From Marinobacter caseinilyticus (GTDB taxonomy: Bacteria > Pseudomonadota > Gammaproteobacteria > Pseudomonadales > Oleiphilaceae): a stretch of DNA of 64,000 bases. The stretch lies in assembly GCF_011074955.1 (NCBI RefSeq), contig NZ_WUQJ01000018.1:310001-374000 (forward strand), read 5' to 3'. Both the position numbers and the translations under genes were made by a program. The notes beneath the pieces are model-generated. The model had not been told where the DNA came from. It ran no database searches and saw only the letters and a program-made list of their open reading frames with translations. The number at the start of each line of letters is the position of its first letter. The stretch's first letter is position 1. Positions 10,851 through 20,269 of the stretch are shown piece by piece.

Positions 10851-11819
10851 TCACAGGGGCAGTTGGCGCAACTCTACTGATGGCCTGCCGGCATCCCACA
10901 TCCGCTGGAAGCTCTCGGCCTGACGCTTAACGTGGCCCGGGGCTGAAAAGTTGGCGAAGCCTTCAGGTTGGTCAAACCCATGGCGCACGATCAGCGCCCC
11001 TCGATCGGCGATCATAAAGGCCCGGTCATCAGTGGGGTGGTCTGGACTCACCAGTCGCAGCTGAATCTTGCTGGGTAACCTTCGCATCAATTCAATGATC
11101 TGATGGCGCCTTTGAACCAGGGGTTTGTCGTGATGAATCAGCAGCTTGACCTCGCTCAGCCGGTGGCGACGGGCCAGGTTAGACAGCAGTTCCCGAAAAC
11201 GCAGGCGATCGAAGTGGTCGTGATCCAGAAGCCGGTCATAAAGCCAGAGCCGCTGTCGGGCCTGGCTGGCAATGGAGTCTGTGAGGGCAATGAAGTCCCG
11301 TTCGGAACTGAACAACCAGGACTCGTTGTCTTGGCCAACAACGAGCGGACGGGGTCTTAGGTTCGGTTGAGCATTGATGGCAAGCGTCGGTGCGAAGCAG
11401 CGCATATCCACGTGTGGAATACCCGCATCGTCGTAAGGCTCTGAGCAAACGTGAAAGCCTGCGCGTTGGTAAAAGGGAATGGCCTTTACCTGAGCGGACA
11501 GGTAAAAATCGTCAAAATCCGGGGCTGCTTCGGTCACCATGTGACGCAACAGCCGTTGGCCATAGCCCCGCCCGCGATAGGTTTTTACGACGGCCATTCT
11601 GCCAAAGTGTGCCGTGTCGGTGATTGACGGATACATCCGCGCCACTGCCACGGGGGTGTTGTCCGGCAACAAGGCAATAAAATGGTCGGCAATGGCGTCT
11701 GTGTCGTCCCATTCCAGCTCAGGGGGGACTCCCTGTTCGTCGATAAACACGCTCAGACGAATGTCTTTAACCGCGTCTGGAGCCAATTGCCAGCTGTATT
11801 TGCGGATTTTCAGTGTCAT
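10851..11819 (-). CDS. GNAT acetyltransferase fused to an uncharacterised C-terminal domain
   Basis: A 322-residue two-part protein. Residues 1-140 are a GNAT N-acetyltransferase of the ElaA-like type (LSVFIDEQGVP, with the acetyl-CoA loop VVKTYRGRGYGQRLL). Residues about 155-322 form a second domain with SERDFIALTDSIASQARQR, RLLDHDHFDRLRFRE and a conserved-looking end (GFANFSAPGHVKRQAESFQRMWD). I associate this tail with an unnamed DUF found fused to GNAT domains in gammaproteobacteria. Its ATG overlaps the roxA stop by 4 bp (ATGA), so it is translationally coupled to a ribosome-modifying oxygenase. Substrate unknown; a role in protein or ribosome acetylation is speculation. Confidence 0.8.
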   Translation of the reverse strand: MTLKIRKYSWQLAPDAVKDIRLSVFIDEQGVPPELEWDDTDAIADHFIALLPDNTPVAVARMYPSITDTAHFGRMAVVKTYRGRGYGQRLLRHMVTEAAPDFDDFYLSAQVKAIPFYQRAGFHVCSEPYDDAGIPHVDMRCFAPTLAINAQPNLRPRPLVVGQDNESWLFSSERDFIALTDSIASQARQRLWLYDRLLDHDHFDRLRFRELLSNLARRHRLSEVKLLIHHDKPLVQRRHQIIELMRRLPSKIQLRLVSPDHPTDDRAFMIADRGALIVRHGFDQPEGFANFSAPGHVKRQAESFQRMWDAGRPSVELRQLPL

Positions 11820-12967
11820 TCCAGCGTCAGATTTCCCTGATTGAAAAGGTTGGTCAGCAGGCCCAGCAGGGCACTATCGGTGATCAGCTCCAGCACATCA
11901 ACGGTGGCAATGCGGTTACCACGGCACAGGGTAGGTGCCAGACCTTGAGCATCACCACGCAACATGTACCGTTCGCCATCGACAAACAGCGCTGTTTCAT
12001 GATCGAACGAATAAAACGCATAGCGCGAGCCTTCATTCCACCTCAGCGTGGCGCCGGCGTCAATCTCCGCGGCCAATGCTTCGGGGGTGATTGGTGCCTC
12101 GGGCGGGACAACAATGTTGGCATTTTTGGGAGCGGTAGAGAACTGGCCAAACCACAGTGCCAGTTGCTGCGTGTCCCCCAATTGCTGGACGATTACCTGT
12201 TGAAGGCGCTCGATGGTGCGTTGGTCGATTGCGCCCGGATTCTCGGGGCATTGCAGCGCCGGATCGCTGAGGGGCACAGAGGCTGTGGCCTGGCCGCATA
12301 GAAAATCGGTATAGCCGGTCAGGATGTCGTCGATGGATGGTGCTCGGAAGCCAATGGACAGGGTAATGCAATCATCTTCGGCGATGCCGTGGTGGCCAAC
12401 ACCTGGCGGCAGGTAAAGCATGTCGCCGGGCGCAAGCGTGGTGCTCTCGTCACCTTGCCAATCTTTCAGTATTCGTAACGGGGTGCCGTCGACTCGCGGG
12501 GAGGCCTCGTCGCATTGGCCGCCAAATTGCCATCTCCGGTGCCCTTCGGCCTGGAGTAGAAAGACGTCGTACTGGTCGAAATGCGGTCCGACACTGCCGC
12601 CCGCAGGCGCGTAGCTGGCCATGATGTCATCCAGCCGCCAGTTGGGTACGAATCGAAACGCTTCCAGCAGGTCCGCCGCTTCCGGAACCCAATGATCGAG
12701 TCCCTGTACCAGCAACGTCCAGTGAGTTGCCGGAAGCTCTTCAAACCGCTCGGGCGGAAAAGGCCCATTGTGCAACTGCCAGGGCTTACCGCGTTCGTTT
12801 TCAATGACGATGCGAGACTCCACGGCTTCTTCACAGGCCAATCCGGCCAATTCATCGGACGAAACCGGGCTGATAATGCCCGGAAACGCCTGTCGAATTA
12901 CCAAAGGCTTCTTCTGCCAGTAATCCCGCAGGAACACATCTGCGGGCAGTCCGCCAGGGAGTTCCAT
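11816..12967 (-). CDS. roxA: Ribosomal oxygenase RoxA (uL16 arginine 3-hydroxylase, YcfD type)
   Basis: Fe(II)/2-oxoglutarate-dependent JmjC-type oxygenase that hydroxylates an arginine of ribosomal protein uL16. The 383 residues fit the family. The iron triad is visible: His129 and Asp131 in VGPHFDQYDVFLLQ, and His192 in LPPGVGHHGIA. The N-terminal FLRDYWQKKPLVIRQAFP and the pair LVQGLDHW and WRLDDIMASYA are YcfD signatures. A C-terminal winged-helix region follows after about 280. It starts 3 bp after the purB stop and overlaps the GNAT fusion by 4 bp, placing it in the middle of the leftward mnmA-hflD-purB run. Confidence 0.9.
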   Translation of the reverse strand: MELPGGLPADVFLRDYWQKKPLVIRQAFPGIISPVSSDELAGLACEEAVESRIVIENERGKPWQLHNGPFPPERFEELPATHWTLLVQGLDHWVPEAADLLEAFRFVPNWRLDDIMASYAPAGGSVGPHFDQYDVFLLQAEGHRRWQFGGQCDEASPRVDGTPLRILKDWQGDESTTLAPGDMLYLPPGVGHHGIAEDDCITLSIGFRAPSIDDILTGYTDFLCGQATASVPLSDPALQCPENPGAIDQRTIERLQQVIVQQLGDTQQLALWFGQFSTAPKNANIVVPPEAPITPEALAAEIDAGATLRWNEGSRYAFYSFDHETALFVDGERYMLRGDAQGLAPTLCRGNRIATVDVLELITDSALLGLLTNLFNQGNLTLE

Positions 12968-12970
12968 AAA

Positions 12971-14353
<1,383 letters not shown>

Positions 14354-14450
14354 TCATGACGGGTGACGGCCTGGACGGACACAAACTTGCCGCACTCAAA
14401 GCCAGTCGGTTAAAAAAGGAGCCTAATGATACACCACCGGCGCAGGGGAA

Positions 14451-15092
14451 TCAGTCGTAAACCGACTGGTTTGCCTGTTCCGCCAGCGCGTGTGCGGTCT
14501 CAATAATTTTCTTGCGGTTAAAGATCAGATTCCAGCGCCGGCCACCGGTTTGACGCCACAAAACGGCGGAACGGATGCCCGCCAACAAAAGAGTGCGGAC
14601 CTTGGCGGCATTTTCTTCCACCCGCAGTTGATTGGGGTCGCCGGTGACCTGAATGCGCAGTTTGAAGGTGCTGATGGTGTCCGTGTAAACCGACGCCAGA
14701 TTACTGGTCAGGTTGCTGTGGCCGTAGCCGAAGTGCCCGGCGGTGTGTCGAGCCTGATCGATACGGCTGGACAGAATATCGAGCATGTCCGAACGCTTAT
14801 TGAGCTTGGATTCAAGCTGGATCAGATTGAGCCCATAACGCAGCACCTCAATGTCCAGTTTTTTGTTCTGTTCGGTCAAACCGTTGGCCAGGGCATTCAA
14901 ACCCTCACGCAAATCCTTGAGTTCACCGAATACTTCCAGCGTGGATTCCGGATTGGTGGCGAACAGTGATCGTACGCAGGTCTCGTAAGTTGACGGTGAA
15001 CATTGGCCCTGATGGGCGATTTGCTGAACGAGCGCTGCCGCCTGAAAAACGCCGGCCAGAGCGAGCGTTTGGTCATGAATAGTTCGGCTCAA
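14451..15092 (-). CDS. hflD: High-frequency lysogenisation protein HflD
   Basis: All-helical peripheral inner-membrane protein. In E. coli HflD interacts with phage lambda CII; its normal cellular role is unclear. The 213 residues align along their length with the family: N-terminal [23 protein letters not shown], middle [16 protein letters not shown], and C-terminal [21 protein letters not shown]. The start is TTG, overlapping the mnmA stop in a TTGA tetranucleotide, and there is no good Met codon further in. This indicates translational coupling to mnmA. Constant synteny between mnmA and purB is the strongest independent support. Confidence 0.92.
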   Translation of the reverse strand: MSRTIHDQTLALAGVFQAAALVQQIAHQGQCSPSTYETCVRSLFATNPESTLEVFGELKDLREGLNALANGLTEQNKKLDIEVLRYGLNLIQLESKLNKRSDMLDILSSRIDQARHTAGHFGYGHSNLTSNLASVYTDTISTFKLRIQVTGDPNQLRVEENAAKVRTLLLAGIRSAVLWRQTGGRRWNLIFNRKKIIETAHALAEQANQSVYD

Positions 15093-16258
15093 GAGGGATT
15101 GCCTGCGGTTTGAAGTGGCACGGGACGGCCATCTGGTTCGGCTTCGCCATCACGCCATGTGTGTTCAATAACGCCACCACCAAGGCAGACGTCATCGCGA
15201 TAGAAAACAACAGATTGCCCAGGTGTCACCGCGCGCTGACCCTCATCAAAGATAACTTTGAGGCCATCGCCAAATACTTCGACCTCACAATCCTGGTCGG
15301 GCTGGCGATACCGTGTCTTGGCTTTGCATCGAAAGTGCTCAGCGGGTGCTTGACCGGCCACCCAGTCAATCGGGCCGCTGATCAGGCCTCGTGAAAACAG
15401 CAGCGGGTGTTGTTTGCCCTGCACCGCGATCAGGACATTGCGGCTCAGATCTTTTTCGGCTACGTACCAGGGGTCGTCCCCGTGATTACTAAGGCCGCCA
15501 ATACCAAGCCCTTGACGCTGGCCGATGGTGTGATACATCAAACCTTGATGGCGGCCGATAACCTGGCCCTCCGGCGTTTCAATGTCACCCGGTTGGGCAG
15601 GGATGAATTGTTTTAGGAAATCCCGGAACTTGCGCTCACCAATGAAACAGATACCTGTGGAGTCTTTCTTGTCGTGGGTAACAAACCCTTGTTCGGCGGC
15701 GATCCGTCGGACTTCGGGTTTTTCGATTTCACCCACTGGAAAGAGTGTGCGGGCGATACGATCCCCGGACACGGCGTGAAGGAAGTAACTTTGATCCTTG
15801 TTTGGGTCAAGCCCTTTCAACAGTTCGGCTTTTCCAGAACCGTCGGCACAAGGGCGCTGGCGGGTGTAATGCCCCGTGGCGATGTAGTCGGCTCCGAGGG
15901 TGACGGCGTAGTCCAGAAAGGCCCGGAACTTCACCTCCTTGTTGCATAAAATGTCAGGATTGGGCGTCCGCCCGGCCTTATATTCGGAGATGAAGTGTTC
16001 AAACACCCGATCCCAGTATTCTGCGGCGAAACTGGCGGTGTGGAGCTTGATGCCAATTTGGTCTGCCACCGCCTGAGCATCAGCCAGATCCGTCATGGCG
16101 GTACAATACTCAGTTCCGTCGTCTTCATCCCAGTTCTTCATGAACAGGCCTTCCACGGCATAGCCCTGCGTTTTCAGAAGCCAGGCTGCAACTGAGGAGT
16201 CGACGCCGCCGGACATGCCGACTATCACGCGGGTTTCTTGAGAGGCTCTGTTCATCAT
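15089..16258 (-). CDS. mnmA: tRNA-specific 2-thiouridylase MnmA
   Basis: Adds sulfur to U34 of Lys, Glu and Gln tRNAs, using ATP and sulfur relayed by TusE. The 389-residue protein has the PP-loop [11 protein letters not shown] at 14-24, the catalytic cysteine Cys105 in [12 protein letters not shown] and the persulfide-forming Cys204 in [24 protein letters not shown] sequence ([14 protein letters not shown]) marks the central domain. The C-terminal beta barrel includes [16 protein letters not shown]. Translation could begin at either of two adjacent ATG codons (MMNRAS). First of the mnmA-hflD-purB run. Confidence 0.95.
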   Translation of the reverse strand: MMNRASQETRVIVGMSGGVDSSVAAWLLKTQGYAVEGLFMKNWDEDDGTEYCTAMTDLADAQAVADQIGIKLHTASFAAEYWDRVFEHFISEYKAGRTPNPDILCNKEVKFRAFLDYAVTLGADYIATGHYTRQRPCADGSGKAELLKGLDPNKDQSYFLHAVSGDRIARTLFPVGEIEKPEVRRIAAEQGFVTHDKKDSTGICFIGERKFRDFLKQFIPAQPGDIETPEGQVIGRHQGLMYHTIGQRQGLGIGGLSNHGDDPWYVAEKDLSRNVLIAVQGKQHPLLFSRGLISGPIDWVAGQAPAEHFRCKAKTRYRQPDQDCEVEVFGDGLKVIFDEGQRAVTPGQSVVFYRDDVCLGGGVIEHTWRDGEAEPDGRPVPLQTAGNPS

Positions 16259-16514
16259 AGGTTCAGTATGCGGTTACTCGTGCTTTGACGGTTAAAACTT
16301 GCCGGGAATATGTCGACACCGGCACGCCCTGCAAAGCACGGCAGTCTATCACTTTCGAAGGTGTTTTGTCTGGCCCAATCATTGCCCCGTGACGTTGCCG
16401 AATACTGCCGGCGTCTGTCGCCATGACGAGCCTGGCGTGGTTCCGGGCAAGCCTGTAGAGCGGACGCGTGGCAACCGCTGCACCCAATGCTGGGGAAACC
16501 ATTAACACGTCAAC
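16259..16514. other. Gap between nudJ and mnmA, no gene supported
   Basis: This 256-base gap holds an 81-codon frame on the minus strand and a 68-codon frame on the plus strand. Neither resembles a protein family, has a good ribosome binding site or shows a sensible composition. I see no tRNA, terminator or clear promoter. It most likely carries the mnmA promoter or is a degraded gene. Confidence 0.4.
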
Positions 16515-16964
16515 TCAGACGGGCGATTCCACAATAATGTCGAGCGGGAACCGCCTGCCATTTCGGAAATCCTCTATGCACTGAAGGACCAGAGGGCTGC
16601 GGAGTTGAACGTGGCGGGTCTTAATCTCGTCAAGGCTCAGCCAGTGGGCGGCAATAATGCCGGTGTCCAGATCGTCTGTCAGTTTCGAGACGGCACGTGC
16701 GGCGAAACAGAAGCGGTAATAGGTGACGCCATTGGAAGGCGCAGTGTAAGTGTACATGCCAATAAATTGTTCTGGCTCCACGTGCCAGCCCGTTTCTTCC
16801 AGTGCTTCACGACGCGCGGCTTCGATAATCCGCTCGCCGGGCTCGATATGGCCTGCTGGTTGGTTAAAAACTACCTCGCCAGCGCTGGTTTCTTCAACCA
16901 GAAGGAAGCGGCCAAGATGATCTTCCACAACAACGGCGACGGTAGCATGGGGGGTCCAGGTCAT
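16515..16964 (-). CDS. nudJ: Nudix hydrolase NudJ
   Basis: Mg-dependent Nudix phosphohydrolase; the E. coli NudJ (YmfB) hydrolyses nucleoside tri- and diphosphates and HMP pyrophosphate. The 149 residues match the family. The Nudix box runs from about 38 to 60, G-x5-E-x7-REALEETGW, with the metal-binding glutamates in REALEE. FNQPAGHIEPGE and VTYYRFCFAARAV are NudJ-like flanks. Its ATG overlaps the stop of rluE by 4 bp, the same rluE-nudJ-mnmA order as in E. coli, so the three act as one RNA-maintenance block. Confidence 0.9.
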   Translation of the reverse strand: MTWTPHATVAVVVEDHLGRFLLVEETSAGEVVFNQPAGHIEPGERIIEAARREALEETGWHVEPEQFIGMYTYTAPSNGVTYYRFCFAARAVSKLTDDLDTGIIAAHWLSLDEIKTRHVQLRSPLVLQCIEDFRNGRRFPLDIIVESPV

Positions 16965-17584
16965 CGTGGTTTCCTTTTAGAGGTTTGCTTGTTCGAGCGT
17001 TCCAGGCGGCGGGATCTTTGGGTGTCTGTTGTCGCTTTGGGTAGGTGCAGTTCGAGCATTCGGGAGGCACCGGGTGCCAGGCCGTCAAGGGTCCAGTCGC
17101 CAATGCGGTAACGGACAAGTCTGAGAGTTGGGAAGCCGACGGCGGCGGTCATACGGCGGACCTGCCGATTGCGACCTTCCTTGATGGACAGTTGCAGCCA
17201 GCTCGTTGGTATTGCTTTTCGCTCCCGCACGGGCGGGTTTCTGGGCCACAACGTTGGCGTCGCCATGCGTGCTGCACTTGCGGGCCTGGTCAGGCCGTCC
17301 TTGAGCTCGACGCCGGTTTCGAGCCATCGCAGAGCCTGATCGGTAATGTCGCCTTCAACCTGCACCCAGTAGGTTTTCGTCATTTTGTGTCTGGGCGCCG
17401 CAATTTGCTGTTGTAGTTGGCCATCGTCGGTCAGCAAAACCAAGCCTTCGGAATCAAAATCAAGACGCCCGGCAGGGTAGACCCCGGATCGATCGACATA
17501 GTGGGACAAGGTTTCACGACCTTGGTCGTCGGTGAACTGACACAGCACGTTGAACGGTTTGTTGAGAATTACCAAGGTAGCCAT
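16961..17584 (-). CDS. rluE: 23S rRNA pseudouridine(2457) synthase RluE
   Basis: Isomerises U2457 of 23S rRNA to pseudouridine. The RsuA/RluB/E/F fold shows the catalytic Asp42 in YPAGRLDFDSEGLVLLTDDG. The blocks WPRNPPVRERKAIPTSWLQL and EGRNRQVRRMTAAVGFPTLRLVRYRIGDW match RluE closely. I place the start at the ATG giving MATLVILNKPFNVL. The frame continues to a GTG at 17680, adding 32 low-complexity residues, so a longer N-terminus remains possible (E. coli RluE has one). The protein ends in a basic tail (NKQTSKRKPR). Divergent from icd with about 200 bp between; overlaps nudJ by 4 bp. Confidence 0.9.
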   Translation of the reverse strand: MATLVILNKPFNVLCQFTDDQGRETLSHYVDRSGVYPAGRLDFDSEGLVLLTDDGQLQQQIAAPRHKMTKTYWVQVEGDITDQALRWLETGVELKDGLTRPASAARMATPTLWPRNPPVRERKAIPTSWLQLSIKEGRNRQVRRMTAAVGFPTLRLVRYRIGDWTLDGLAPGASRMLELHLPKATTDTQRSRRLERSNKQTSKRKPR

Positions 17585-17786
17585 CGCAGAAGACGATCCT
17601 GTTGAGGTAAGCCCTGAAAGTTGTTCGGATGCGGAGCGCTCAGCCATTGTTGGCCGGCTACCAAAGCCACCGATGTTCACTATAATTTAAGTCACTCTAA
17701 CATCCTCAAGCGCACCTGAGTATGGCCCGACTTGGCCGGTTTATATTACGTACGATCACACTGGGTTGACTGCCGCGGAGACACTC

Positions 17787-19049
17787 ATGGGATTTCAGAA
17801 AATTACAGTGCCGTCTGATGGTGACAAAATAACGGTCAATGCCGATTTGTCGCTCAATGTTCCGAATCATCCGATTATCCCATTTATCGAAGGCGATGGT
17901 ATTGGTGCGGACATTACACCGGTTATGAAAAAGGTCGTCGATGCGGCGGTCTTAAAAGCCTATGGCGCCAAGCAGTCGATTTCATGGATGGAGGTTTACT
18001 GTGGCGAGAAAGCGGTTCGAACCTACGGCAGTGGCCAGTGGATGCCTGAGGAAACGTTTGAGGCGTTGCGGGAATACCCGATCAGTATCAAAGGGCCGTT
18101 GACGACGCCGGTCGGCGAAGGCTTCCGGTCCCTGAATGTGGCATTGAGGCAGGAGCTGGATCTTTATGCCTGTATTCGCCCTGTCCGTTACTTTAAGGGG
18201 GTGCCAAGCCCGGTGAGTCACCCGGAGCTGACCGACATGGTGATTTTCCGGGAGAATTCCGAGGATATCTACGCAGGTATTGAGTGGAAGGCCGATTCGG
18301 AACAGGTTGGTAAGTTGATCCGGTTTTTGCGAGAGGAAATGGGTGTTACCAATATCCGGTTTCCCGACACCTGCGGCATTGGTATCAAACCGGTTTCCAG
18401 AGAAGGGTCACAGCGTTTGGTCCGCAAAGCGATTCAGTATGCAATCGACAATGACCGTCCATCTGTCACCCTGGTCCACAAGGGCAATATCATGAAATTC
18501 ACCGAAGGCGCCTTCAAGAATTGGGGTTACGAATTGGCCGTGGAGCGCTTTGGGGCTGAGCCATTGGATGGAGGCCCCTGGCACCTGATGAAAAATCCCA
18601 GGACCGGGCGAGACATCATTATCAAAGATGTGATTGCCGACGCCTTTTTGCAGCAAATACTGATGCGACCGGACGAATACAGTGTGATCGCAACGCTGAA
18701 TCTGAATGGCGATTATATTTCGGATGCTTTGGCTGCAGAAGTCGGGGGGATCGGCATTGCGCCGGGAGCAAACCTGGGTGGCTCTATTGCTAACTTTGAG
18801 GCCACCCATGGGACGGCACCCAAATATGCGGGGCAGGACAAGGTGAATCCGGGCTCGCTGATTTTATCGGCTGAAATGATGCTTCGGCATATTGGCTGGA
18901 CGGAGGCTGCGGATTTGGTTATCAAAGGCGTTGAGGGCGCGATTGCGGATAAGACGGTGACCTACGATTTTGAACGCTTGATGCCGGATGCCACGTTGCT
19001 GAAATGCTCCGAGTTTGGCGATGCTATCATCCGGAGAATGGAGGCGTAG
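17787..19049 (+). CDS. icd: Isocitrate dehydrogenase, NADP-dependent, dimeric (Icd)
   Basis: Oxidatively decarboxylates isocitrate to 2-oxoglutarate in the TCA cycle. From the chosen ATG ([12 protein letters not shown]) the protein has 420 residues, close to E. coli Icd. Ser115 in [16 protein letters not shown] is the expected AceK phosphorylation site and substrate contact. [17 protein letters not shown] forms the NADP pocket. An upstream TTG frame start was rejected because GGAG lies 6 bases before the ATG at 17787. Isocitrate-binding arginines are in [16 protein letters not shown]. Divergent from rluE and convergent with cspD; the neighbouring monomeric idh seen in Pseudomonas is absent from this window. 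Confidence 0.96.
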   Translation: MGFQKITVPSDGDKITVNADLSLNVPNHPIIPFIEGDGIGADITPVMKKVVDAAVLKAYGAKQSISWMEVYCGEKAVRTYGSGQWMPEETFEALREYPISIKGPLTTPVGEGFRSLNVALRQELDLYACIRPVRYFKGVPSPVSHPELTDMVIFRENSEDIYAGIEWKADSEQVGKLIRFLREEMGVTNIRFPDTCGIGIKPVSREGSQRLVRKAIQYAIDNDRPSVTLVHKGNIMKFTEGAFKNWGYELAVERFGAEPLDGGPWHLMKNPRTGRDIIIKDVIADAFLQQILMRPDEYSVIATLNLNGDYISDALAAEVGGIGIAPGANLGGSIANFEATHGTAPKYAGQDKVNPGSLILSAEMMLRHIGWTEAADLVIKGVEGAIADKTVTYDFERLMPDATLLKCSEFGDAIIRRMEA

Positions 19050-19110
19050 GCGGTTGCATTTATTGCCTCAAACATGGCACTGCAAACGATTGAATGTCTT
19101 AAACAACGAG

Positions 19111-19134
19111 AAGCGCCGTTAACCGACGCTTTTT
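19111..19134 (+). terminator. Weak candidate terminator after icd
   Basis: AAGCG (19111-19115) and CGCTT (19127-19131) can pair around a loop of 11 bases and run into TTTTT (19130-19134), 62 bases after the icd stop. The stem is only 5 bp, so efficiency is doubtful. Confidence 0.35.
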
Positions 19135-19262
19135 GTGAGGCACACGTTGATCCATTGCTCTGGCTCAGTGGCGGAGCACCCAAAGTTGTTTTTCCCACGC
19201 TAGGCCATTGTGAGCGCGTTCACATCGCTGCGCTGTAATGCCTGGCACCAAGATCAATCAAC

Positions 19263-19565
19263 TTAAGCGTTTACGGCACGCGGATGATCCGGAAGTGCAG
19301 AGTCCTCTTCCTCTGGTGCATCGGATTGCTCACCCGCACTGGAGGATTGTTTTTGAGGCTGTTCTACCGGAACAATATTGACTGCGTGGACGCCCTTGTC
19401 ACTTGGCTTCTTGTCAAACGTGACCGCTTGGCCGGCTTTAAGGGTTTTATAGCCCTCCATTTGCACGGATGAAAAATGTGCAAACAAATCGTCGCTACAT
19501 CCTTCTTCGATAATGAAGCCATAACCCTTGGCGTTGTTGAACCATTTTACTTTGCCTGTAGGCAT
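19263..19565 (-). CDS. cspD: Cold-shock domain protein CspD with extended acidic tail
   Basis: Single-strand nucleic acid binding protein; CspD-type proteins inhibit replication or bind mRNA in slow growth. The cold-shock domain occupies residues 1-68 with RNP1 KGYGFI and RNP2 DLFAHF. I chose the ATG giving MPTGKVKWFNNAKG because GGGAG lies 7 bases upstream; an in-frame start 33 bases earlier is less likely. The total of 100 residues exceeds the roughly 70-90 of other CspD proteins because of a C-terminal Gln/Ser/Glu-rich tail (SSAGEQSDAPEEEDS). It is divergent from clpS-clpA, the conserved cspD position. Confidence 0.88.
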   Translation of the reverse strand: MPTGKVKWFNNAKGYGFIIEEGCSDDLFAHFSSVQMEGYKTLKAGQAVTFDKKPSDKGVHAVNIVPVEQPQKQSSSAGEQSDAPEEEDSALPDHPRAVNA

Positions 19566-19891
19566 GTTGAACTCCCTTGTTCTGTCATTACCCATCATTA
19601 TTATTCGAGTCGGTAAGCCGTTTTTCTGAGAGACTGAGTGACCGAGAGCTTTGTCCAGGAGCGCCTATACCCGGAAACCCAGTCGGCTTGACTACATAAA
19701 CCCTGTACGACTTAACACAAATTTACATTTCCAGGGTAACTGTTGACCAATAATCGCCCAGAGTCAATACCCAAATCTCTGGTTGCGACAGGGGCTGAGG
19801 CGTTATCATAGGATAAGCTTACGGGGGGTCCTTGAAATCAGTCACCCTTACAACCATCTTATGCAAAGGCACCGACATTCGGTAAAGAATC
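19566..19891. promoter_or_regulatory. Divergent regulatory region between cspD and clpS
   Basis: 326 bases without a gene. It must hold the promoters of cspD (left) and clpS (right), but no clean pair of hexamers stands out on either strand. An inverted repeat CCAGAG/CTCTGG (19758-19763 and 19777-19782) with a 13-base loop is the only structured element I see. No RNA gene is evident. Confidence 0.4.
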
Positions 19892-20251
19892 ATGCGGACT
19901 ATCGAGAATTCTCTACTAGTATTAAATCAGGAGGGCAATGATGAACCAGGGCGTCAGGATGACCTCAGCGTTGCTCCGGCCAAGCCTGCTTTAAAGCGGC
20001 CCGCCCGCTTCAGGGTCTTGCTACTGAACGACGACTATACGCCCATGGATTTTGTCGTTGACGTACTGATGACGTTCTTTGGTATGAACGAAGAGAAGGC
20101 GACGCAGGTAATGCTGCTCGTCCATACGCAGGGAAAAGCCGTCTGTGGGGTATTTACCCGCGACATCGCGGAAACGAAAGCGGCACAGGTGAATCAGTAT
20201 TCCTCGGAGTGCGAGCACCCTCTGCTTTGCGAGATTGAACGTGCGGACTGA
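19892..20251 (+). CDS. clpS: ATP-dependent Clp protease adaptor ClpS
   Basis: Adaptor that binds proteins with N-terminal Leu, Phe, Tyr or Trp and hands them to ClpAP. The 119 residues include a flexible, polar N-terminal extension (1-35), which engages ClpA, and the folded core with [16 protein letters not shown] (N-degron pocket) and [19 protein letters not shown]. The start ATG gives [15 protein letters not shown]; the core itself starts at about 38. clpA follows 18 bp later, so the two are co-transcribed. Bpt and Aat, which create its substrates, are encoded just beyond clpA and infA. Confidence 0.95.
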   Translation: MRTIENSLLVLNQEGNDEPGRQDDLSVAPAKPALKRPARFRVLLLNDDYTPMDFVVDVLMTFFGMNEEKATQVMLLVHTQGKAVCGVFTRDIAETKAAQVNQYSSECEHPLLCEIERAD

Positions 20252-20269
20252 CAAACCTTGGGGTGGCAT

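Noticed and set aside
16263..16508. 81-codon minus-strand frame between nudJ and mnmA
   Set aside because: Fits the gap but has no ribosome binding site, no family resemblance and an Arg/Ala/Val-rich random-looking translation. I kept the gap as unassigned.
19050..19262. Possible small gene or tRNA between icd and cspD
   Set aside because: The minus-strand frame there runs into icd and has no protein-like character; no tRNA arms fit. Only a weak terminator is retained.
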